DNA from: an uncultured Sphingomonas sp.
GTDB lineage: Bacteria; Pseudomonadota; Alphaproteobacteria; Sphingomonadales; Sphingomonadaceae
NCBI GenBank assembly: GCA_902806295.1
Contig: CADCWB010000168.1
Location: 1 to 6,984 of the forward strand
DNA: 6,984 bases
Reading direction: 5' to 3'
This document shows, one piece after another, positions 1-4,808 of the stretch. The notes below the pieces were generated by a model. The model saw only the letters and a program-made list of their open reading frames with translations. It ran no database searches and was not told where the DNA came from. Made by a program: the position numbers and the translations under genes. Each line of letters starts with the position of its first letter. The stretch's first letter is position 1.

Positions 1-1
1 A

Positions 2-676
2 GCGCTTTATTACGACAACATCAACCGTCAGGTCGGGCAGCGGTTGGGCGGACTGCACAGCGCCCGGCTGGTGATCGAAAGTCTCGATTTCGAGGACGAT
101 TATGCCCGCTTCCATCGCTCGGGCGATTGGACCGGGGCGGAGCGGGTCGTGGTCGGCGCGGCTGAACGGTTGAAGGCAGCCGGAGCCGACGGATTGCTGC
201 TGGCATCCAACACCATGCACAAGTCGGCCGAGGCGGTAACCACGGCCACTGGCCTGCCGATCGTGGATATCCGGGACGCCACAGCCGAGCGGATCGTTGC
301 CGACGGCCGGAGTCGCATCGCGCTGTTGGGCACTCGCTTCACCATGACCGAGACCTGGGCCCGGGCGCCTTATGAGCAGCGAGGGATCGTCCTTCAGGAA
401 CTCACGCCCGATTGGCGGAAGGAAGTCGACCGGATCATCTACGAAGAATTGGCGGGTGGCCGGGTGGTCCGGGACAGCCAGCGGAAGCTGAAGACGTTGA
501 TCACGGAACTAGGCAAGCAGAAGGTCCAGGCGATCGTGCTCGGTTGCACGGAACTGGTGCTGGCGGTGGACACTCGCGCAAACGTACTTCCCGTCTATGA
601 CACTACCGCCATTCACGCCCGTTCCGCGGTGGAGTGGATGCTGGCCGAGCAGGAACAGGCGAGGGCGGCAGCCTGA
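2..676 (+). CDS. Aspartate/glutamate racemase family protein (YgeA-like), 5'-truncated by window edge
   Basis: PLP-independent amino-acid racemase of the Asp/Glu racemase superfamily, which interconverts L- and D-acidic amino acids in the cytoplasm. The reading frame is open from base 2, and its first residues (ALYYDNINRQVGQRLGGLHS) match the region just after the N-terminal glycine-rich start of YgeA-type proteins. About 15 N-terminal residues are therefore missing to the left, and the TTG at 44 is not the true start. 224 residues are visible. The two catalytic regions are present: SNTMHK (Ser at visible residue 69, codon 206-208) and LGCTEL (Cys at visible residue 182, codon 545-547). The C-terminal PVYDTTAIHA segment is also family-typical. 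The first catalytic position is Ser, where symmetric racemases have Cys and E. coli YgeA has Thr. Family assignment is firm; the substrate is not shown by sequence. It may be the first gene of the uvrC operon or a separate upstream unit. Confidence 0.9.
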   Translation, partial: ALYYDNINRQVGQRLGGLHSARLVIESLDFEDDYARFHRSGDWTGAERVVVGAAERLKAAGADGLLLASNTMHKSAEAVTTATGLPIVDIRDATAERIVADGRSRIALLGTRFTMTETWARAPYEQRGIVLQELTPDWRKEVDRIIYEELAGGRVVRDSQRKLKTLITELGKQKVQAIVLGCTELVLAVDTRANVLPVYDTTAIHARSAVEWMLAEQEQARAAA

Positions 677-682
677 GCGGCT

Positions 683-704
683 GGCGCGGCAGCCCTGCCG
701 CGCC
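683..704 (+). terminator. Perfect 10-bp GC-rich inverted repeat between racemase and uvrC
   Basis: GGCGCGGCAG (683-692) is followed by CC and the exact complement CTGCCGCGCC (695-704). In RNA this would form a stem of about 9 bp with a 4-nt loop. It lies 6 nt after the racemase stop and 12 nt before the uvrC ATG. The bases after it (TAGATAACAAG) contain no T-run, so it does not meet the usual intrinsic-terminator pattern. It could be a weak terminator, an attenuator or RNA-stability hairpin, or a dispersed palindromic repeat. The repeat itself is certain; its function is inferred. Confidence 0.35.
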
Positions 705-716
705 TAGATAACAAGC

Positions 717-2663
717 ATGAACCGCACTCCTGCCGACCGTCCCGAGCACCCGCGGGCGGCCGAGCGCTTCAACGAGGACCAGGCGACCTATACGGTGAAG
801 GGCGGGGGCGAGGCTCCCGATCTGGAAGCGGGGGTGGCTGCCATCCGTAATGTGCTGAAAACCCTGCCTGGACGGCCAGGGGTCTACCGGATGCAGGACG
901 CCAAGGGCGATGTGCTGTACGTCGGCAAGGCGCGGGCGCTGAAGCAGCGAGTAACCAATTACACGCAGGTGTCGCGACTGTCGAAGCGATTGCAGCGTAT
1001 GGTTTCGCAAACCCGCTCCATGACGATCGTCACCACCCGGACTGAAGCCGAGGCGTTGCTGCTCGAAGCTCAGCTAATCAAGCGCTTCCGCCCGCCCTAC
1101 AATGTGCTGCTGCGCGACGACAAAAGCTTCCCTTTCATCCTGTTGCGGGAAGATCACGACTACCCCCGCGTGCAGAAGCACCGGGGAGCGCGGCGGGCCA
1201 AGGGCCAGTATTTCGGTCCGTTCGCCAGCGCCGGGTCCGTCACCCGCACACTTAATGCGCTACAGAAGCTGTTCCTGCTAAGGAGTTGTTCGGACAGCTT
1301 CTTTGCCAATCGCTCGCGACCCTGCTTGCTGTACCAGATCCGCCGTTGCTCCGCGCCGTGCGTCGGGCGCATCGGGCCTCCCGACTATGCCGAGTTGGTG
1401 GAAGACGCGAAGAACTTCCTGACCGGCAAGTCGACGGGCGTACAGGCCCGACTGGGCAAGTCGATGGCCGAGGCCGCGGAAGCGCAGGATTTTGAGTTGG
1501 CGGCGGTGTACCGTGACCGGCTGCGCGCGCTGACCTACATCCAGGGCAGCCAGACGGTTCATGCCGAAGGGTTGGGTGACGGCGACATATTCGCACTCGC
1601 GTGCAAAGCCGGGCAGATGTGCATTCAAGCCTTCTTCATCCGGGGCGGGCAGAATTGGGGACATCGCAGCTTCTTCCCCGCGCACACCAACGATGTGCCG
1701 GAGGCGGAGGTGCTCGCCAGTTTCCTGGTGCAATTCTACGAGGACATGCCTCCGCCCAAGCGGGTGCTGATCGACCGCGACCTGCCCGAGGCCGAACTGC
1801 TGGCGGAGGCCCTGTCGGAGCGCGCGGAACGCAAGGTCGTTCTGGAACGGCCGCAACGCGGCGATCGGCGCAAGCTGATGGAGCAGGCTCGTCGCAACGC
1901 CGAGGAAGCACTGGACCGGCGCATGGCGGAGAGCACCACTCAGGGCAAATTGCTTCGTGACCTCGCCGATACCTTTGAACTGCCCGACCTGCCCAAGCGG
2001 ATCGAGGTATATGACAACAGCCACATCATGGGCACCAACGCGACCGGCGCGATGATCGTCGCCGGGCCGGAAGGCTTCCGCAAGAACAGCTACCGCAAGT
2101 TCAACATCAAGTCGGGTGTGACCCCTGGTGACGACTTCGGCATGATGAAGGAGGTACTCGAACGCCGGTTTGCCCGGCTGGAAAAGGACGACCCAGATCG
2201 GCAGAGCGGGGAGTGGCCCGACCTGCTGCTGATCGACGGCGGCCGCGGTCAGCTCAATGCCGTGCTGGAGATCATGGAGGACGCGGGCGTGCACGACGTT
2301 CCGGTAATCGGCGTCGCGAAGGGACCCGACCGGAACGCCGGCCGCGAGGTGTTCCACCTGCCCAATGGCCGTGAGGTCACGCTCCCGCCCAATAACGCGC
2401 TGCTATTCTACCTCCAGCGGCTGCGCGACGAGGCGCATCGCTTCGCGATCGGCACCCACCGGGCCAAGCGAGCCAAAAACCTGACCACTTCAACTTTGGA
2501 CGAAGTTCCGGGCATCGGCCCCAATCGCAAGCGCGCGCTGCTGATGCACTTCGGGACCGCTAAGGCGGTGAAGGGCGCGGCGCTCGAGGATCTTGAGCGA
2601 GCGCCGGGCATCAGCAGAGCGACGGCTCGACAGCTGTACGACTATTTCCACCCGAACAGATGA
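717..2663 (+). CDS. uvrC: UvrABC excinuclease subunit C
   Basis: Makes the dual incisions on both sides of a lesion in nucleotide excision repair, after UvrA/UvrB loading. All domains are present in 648 residues. The GIY-YIG nuclease covers about 50-135, with GVY 55-57, YVG 68-70, Lys71, Glu117 and Asn129. Four cysteines follow at 191, 203, 211 and 215, with the same spacing (12, 8, 4) as the Fe-S ligands of E. coli UvrC. A UVR (UvrB-binding) motif lies near 235-270. The RNase H-like second nuclease has Asp433 (VYDNSH), Asp507 (LLIDGGRGQ) and His574 (DEAHR). Tandem helix-hairpin-helix motifs close the protein (VPGIGPNRKRALL about 597-609, APGISRATARQL 629-640). About 30 extra N-terminal residues precede the usual start, as in other alphaproteobacterial UvrC. 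I see no clear Shine-Dalgarno before ATG 717. The stop overlaps the recO start by 4 nt, indicating one transcript and probable translational coupling. Confidence 0.98.
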   Translation: MNRTPADRPEHPRAAERFNEDQATYTVKGGGEAPDLEAGVAAIRNVLKTLPGRPGVYRMQDAKGDVLYVGKARALKQRVTNYTQVSRLSKRLQRMVSQTRSMTIVTTRTEAEALLLEAQLIKRFRPPYNVLLRDDKSFPFILLREDHDYPRVQKHRGARRAKGQYFGPFASAGSVTRTLNALQKLFLLRSCSDSFFANRSRPCLLYQIRRCSAPCVGRIGPPDYAELVEDAKNFLTGKSTGVQARLGKSMAEAAEAQDFELAAVYRDRLRALTYIQGSQTVHAEGLGDGDIFALACKAGQMCIQAFFIRGGQNWGHRSFFPAHTNDVPEAEVLASFLVQFYEDMPPPKRVLIDRDLPEAELLAEALSERAERKVVLERPQRGDRRKLMEQARRNAEEALDRRMAESTTQGKLLRDLADTFELPDLPKRIEVYDNSHIMGTNATGAMIVAGPEGFRKNSYRKFNIKSGVTPGDDFGMMKEVLERRFARLEKDDPDRQSGEWPDLLLIDGGRGQLNAVLEIMEDAGVHDVPVIGVAKGPDRNAGREVFHLPNGREVTLPPNNALLFYLQRLRDEAHRFAIGTHRAKRAKNLTTSTLDEVPGIGPNRKRALLMHFGTAKAVKGAALEDLERAPGISRATARQLYDYFHPNR

Positions 2664-3397
2664 GGTTCATCGCGCCCGCCATCGTGCTCGCGCTCCGCTC
2701 TCATGGCGAGCATGGCGCGGTGGTGCGGATGTTGACCGAGGCGCATGGGCTACAAGCAGCCTACGTCCGCGGCGCACGGGGGCGGCGCATGCGGCCGGTG
2801 CTGATGGCGGGTAATCTCGTCGAGGCACAGCTATCGGCTCGCACCGACATGCAGCTTCCGCAGGCAATCATTGAGCTGACCCGTAGCCGTGGGCCGCTGT
2901 TGAGCGAACCGCTACCCGCCGCCGCTATCGAGTGGGCCGCTGCGCTGACCGCCACGGCACTGCCCGAGCAACAACCCTATCCGCGCCTCTATCAGGCGCT
3001 TGGCGGACTACTGGACGCAATTGAGGCGGCGCCATCGGCGGCGGGGTGGGGCGGATCGCTGGTGCGATACGAATTGCTGTTATTGGCCGAGCTGGGCTTC
3101 GGCCTCGATCTGGACCAATGCGCGGTGAGCGGCGCTACCGAGCAATTGGTCGCTGTGTCGCCACGCTCCGGTCGAGCAGTCAGCGCCATCGAGGCTGAGC
3201 CCTACTCCGGGCGCCTGCTGCCGCTGCCACCGTTCATGCTTGCTGGCGGGCCGGCGTCGTTACCGGATGTGCTCGACGGCTTGGCGCTGACCGGCCACTT
3301 TCTGTCGCGGGACTTGCTTACGGAGCGGGCGGATGTGCTCAGCGAAGCTCGTTCTCGGCTGGTCGAGCGCTTGCGCCGGGCCGCCGGGCACGCCTAG
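2660..3397 (+). CDS. recO: DNA repair protein RecO
   Basis: Recombination mediator of the RecFOR pathway. It binds single-stranded DNA, displaces SSB together with RecR and loads RecA at gaps. The 245 residues begin with the RecO OB-fold (about 1-80; the opening MRFIAPAIVLALRSHGEHGA is typical of alphaproteobacterial RecO). A helical C-terminal domain follows, with the conserved stretch LLLLAELGFGLDLDQCAVSG (139-158). Only one cysteine (Cys154) is present, so the four-cysteine zinc site known from some RecO proteins (for example Deinococcus) is absent. The ATG lies in the sequence ATGA shared with the uvrC stop, with no separate Shine-Dalgarno, so translation is probably coupled to uvrC. apaG starts 10 nt downstream. 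The length fits the family, and the identification rests on N-terminal and central similarity that I recognise. Confidence 0.93.
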   Translation: MRFIAPAIVLALRSHGEHGAVVRMLTEAHGLQAAYVRGARGRRMRPVLMAGNLVEAQLSARTDMQLPQAIIELTRSRGPLLSEPLPAAAIEWAAALTATALPEQQPYPRLYQALGGLLDAIEAAPSAAGWGGSLVRYELLLLAELGFGLDLDQCAVSGATEQLVAVSPRSGRAVSAIEAEPYSGRLLPLPPFMLAGGPASLPDVLDGLALTGHFLSRDLLTERADVLSEARSRLVERLRRAAGHA

Positions 3398-3407
3398 GGT
3401 CCAGGCC

Positions 3408-3815
3408 ATGTCAGCGTTCGATACCATGGCGGTGCTCTTCCCGCATGAGGCGGCAACTCGCGGGATCACGGTTCGAGTGGCCGTCTCCTACCTCGCCGAA
3501 CAATCCGCACCCGCCAGCGGAAGATGGTTCTGGTCCTACCACATCCGCCTGGAGAATAAGTCGGCCAAGAGCGTGCAGCTGCTGTCGCGGCACTGGCGCA
3601 TCACCGATGGTCGTGGATCGGTGCACGAGGTGCGCGGTGAAGGCGTCGTCGGCGAGATGCCGTTGATCGCTCCTGCCGCCAGCTTCGACTATGTATCCGG
3701 CTGTCCGCTTTCCACCCCCACCGGAGCCATGGAAGGCAGCTACCGCATGGTGGACGAGGACGGCGGCGGCTTCGACATCACGATCCCGCGCTTTCCGCTG
3801 GTCGGTCCTGCCTGA
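3408..3815 (+). CDS. apaG: ApaG domain protein (Co2+/Mg2+ efflux protein ApaG)
   Basis: Small protein of the ApaG family with a fibronectin-III-like beta-sandwich fold. Its biochemical role is unsettled; in enterobacteria it is linked to apaH and to Co2+ resistance and Mg2+ efflux phenotypes, and no metal pump is visible here. The 135 residues carry the family core: RGITVRVAVSYL (18-29), SYHIRLEN (43-50), LLSRHWRITDGRG (58-70), GEGVVGEMPLIAP (77-89) and SGCPLSTPTGAMEGSY (97-112). I chose ATG 3408 because a TAGGG sits 8 nt upstream at 3395-3399 and the protein then has normal length. An in-frame ATG at 3426 is possible but lacks such a site. A start at 3333 would overlap recO by 65 nt and add residues foreign to the family. 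It sits 10 nt after recO and 3 nt before the DUF488 gene. Confidence 0.93.
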   Translation: MSAFDTMAVLFPHEAATRGITVRVAVSYLAEQSAPASGRWFWSYHIRLENKSAKSVQLLSRHWRITDGRGSVHEVRGEGVVGEMPLIAPAASFDYVSGCPLSTPTGAMEGSYRMVDEDGGGFDITIPRFPLVGPA

Positions 3816-3818
3816 TCC

Positions 3819-4250
3819 ATGCGGATCTTCACGATCGGGTATGAAGCCACGACCATGCCGGAGTTAGTCGCCGCACTAACGCGCGCCGGAGTGCGGCAGG
3901 TTCTCGACGTTCGGGCGCTGCCGCTTTCGCGTCGGCCCGGCTTCTCCAAAACGCCCCTGCGCGGAGCTCTGGCAGAAGCCGGCATCGGCTATGTTCACCT
4001 GCGTGCCGTCGGCACCCCCGCAGCAGGTCGAGAAGCGGCGCGCAAAGGTCGCCAAGCCGAGCTGGAGCGCATCTACTCGGGACAGCTGGAGCTTCCCGAG
4101 GCGATCGCCCAAGGGGCGCAGATGGTCGAGTTGGCGACGGAAACGCCGAGCGCCTTGCTGTGTTTCGAGCGGGAGCCGGCCGGCTGCCATCGTTTGCTGT
4201 TGCTGAAGTGGGTGGCCCCGCACGCCGAGGTCACCCACCTGTTTGCCTGA
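3819..4250 (+). CDS. DUF488 family protein
   Basis: Small conserved protein of the DUF488 family; the function is not established and I assign none. The 143 residues show the family hallmarks in order: TIGYEATTMPELVAAL (5-20), LDVRALPLSRRPGFSKTPL (29-47), a GIGYVHLRAVG segment (55-65), and the C-terminal LLCFEREPAGCHR (113-125). This last segment has Cys115, Glu117, Cys123, His124 and Arg125, a Cys/His-rich set that could form a catalytic or metal site (inference). The ATG follows the apaG stop by 3 nt with no clear Shine-Dalgarno, so translation probably depends on ribosomes ending apaG. It is the last gene of the uvrC-recO-apaG run, and its stop lies 3 nt from the stop of the convergent gene. 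Confidence 0.92.
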   Translation: MRIFTIGYEATTMPELVAALTRAGVRQVLDVRALPLSRRPGFSKTPLRGALAEAGIGYVHLRAVGTPAAGREAARKGRQAELERIYSGQLELPEAIAQGAQMVELATETPSALLCFEREPAGCHRLLLLKWVAPHAEVTHLFA

Positions 4251-4253
4251 ACG

Positions 4254-4733
4254 CTAGACGTCGGCGGGTTCGCTGGCTTTGGTTTCACTGACGATCAGCG
4301 CTTCGATGTCGGGGATCGGACGTCCGCTCATTTCCTTGTTGATCGTGCAGACGACCCGCCGTTCGACTTCCTTGTGGAGCGCCTTGCGGAGGACGCCGAG
4401 CGCCTTGGGCGGCGCAACGATGCACAGGTGCTCGAAGTCGTGTTTGAGCACTCGGCGGCGCAGCTCCTCGGCTGCGTCCTTGACCCAATTGTCTTCGTCC
4501 TGTTGCTTGAAGTCGGTTTCTTCCATTGCCGGGCGGTGCGTGTCGCCGCCGGACCCGCCAGCAGCAGCCGTTCCCGGTGAATCGGTCTTCAGGTCGCGAT
4601 CGTGATGAGCATCATCGCGCTCGTCATGCGCCTCCGTCCGCAGGTCGATCTGGTTCTCATCGCCTTGGTTGCGAAAGAACAGCATCTTGCGGCCATCGAG
4701 CACCAGCACGAGCGCGTTGTTGGGAATCGGCAT
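4254..4733 (-). CDS. Host attachment / baeRF-like protein
   Basis: Matches the family named 'protein required for attachment to host cells' from Agrobacterium work. The family was later grouped with bacterial/archaeal eRF1/Pelota-like (baeRF) proteins, so a ribosome-linked role is a better guess than adhesion. The 159 residues have no signal peptide or membrane segment. An N-terminal strand region (NALVLVLDGRKMLFF, 6-20) is followed by a low-complexity, Asp/His/Gly-rich linker at about 33-70. A C-terminal half then holds the family core: an EETDFKQQDED entry (71-81), DFEHLCIVAPPKALGVLRKA (99-118), and HKEVERRVVCTINKEMSG (120-137) leading into PIPDIEALI. ATG 4733 is supported by an AAGGAG 6 nt upstream. 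It lies 75 nt downstream of gyrA on the same strand, behind a hairpin. I see no convincing promoter in that gap, so it may be served by gyrA readthrough. Confidence 0.88.
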   Translation of the reverse strand: MPIPNNALVLVLDGRKMLFFRNQGDENQIDLRTEAHDERDDAHHDRDLKTDSPGTAAAGGSGGDTHRPAMEETDFKQQDEDNWVKDAAEELRRRVLKHDFEHLCIVAPPKALGVLRKALHKEVERRVVCTINKEMSGRPIPDIEALIVSETKASEPADV

Positions 4734-4739
4734 TCCGGT

Positions 4740-4745
4740 CTCCTT
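4740..4745 (-). promoter_or_regulatory. Strong Shine-Dalgarno (AAGGAG) of the attachment-type gene
   Basis: On the minus strand AAGGAG is followed by a 6-nt spacer (ACCGGA) and ATG at 4733, a near-ideal ribosome binding site. It is the only strong one I find in the window and it fixes the start of this gene. Its first four bases also lie in the 3' arm of a small predicted hairpin (4742-4755). Confidence 0.85.
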
Positions 4746-4755
4746 GTTACCAAGG
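4742..4755 (-). promoter_or_regulatory. Small leader hairpin overlapping the Shine-Dalgarno
   Basis: The minus strand reads CCTTG GTAA CAAGG: a perfect 5-bp stem closed by GUAA, which fits the stable GNRA tetraloop class. The 3' arm includes AAGG of the AAGGAG ribosome binding site, so the fold would partly hide it. The pairing is visible in the sequence; a regulatory effect is inferred. Five base pairs can also arise by chance. Confidence 0.3.
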
Positions 4756-4772
4756 TGAAGAACGCGAGGAGA

Positions 4773-4801
4773 GGCGGCGTGGTTGCGCGATACACGCCGC
4801 C
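4773..4801 (-). terminator. Probable hairpin terminator after gyrA
   Basis: GGCGGCGTG (4773-4781) and CACGCCGCC (4793-4801) form a perfect 9-bp GC-rich stem around an 11-nt loop. It begins 7 nt after the gyrA stop in the direction of gyrA transcription. On the minus strand it is followed by TCTCCTCGCGTTCTTC, which is pyrimidine-rich but has no true T-run. Termination may therefore be partial and allow readthrough into the downstream gene, or the stem may protect the 3' end of the gyrA message. Confidence 0.5.
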
Positions 4802-4808
4802 GCCCGAC

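Noticed and set aside
44..46. TTG as the racemase start
   Set aside because: The frame continues upstream to the window edge with family-typical residues (ALYYDNINRQVG), so the gene is truncated rather than starting here.
1278..2357. Long minus-strand open frame (359 codons) antisense to uvrC
   Set aside because: It mirrors the high-GC codon pattern of uvrC, shows no recognisable domain, and lies wholly under a gene with all catalytic residues intact.
3333..3407. Upstream start for apaG giving 160 residues
   Set aside because: It would overlap recO by 65 nt, and the added residues do not look like any ApaG N-terminus. ATG 3408 has a better site and gives normal length.
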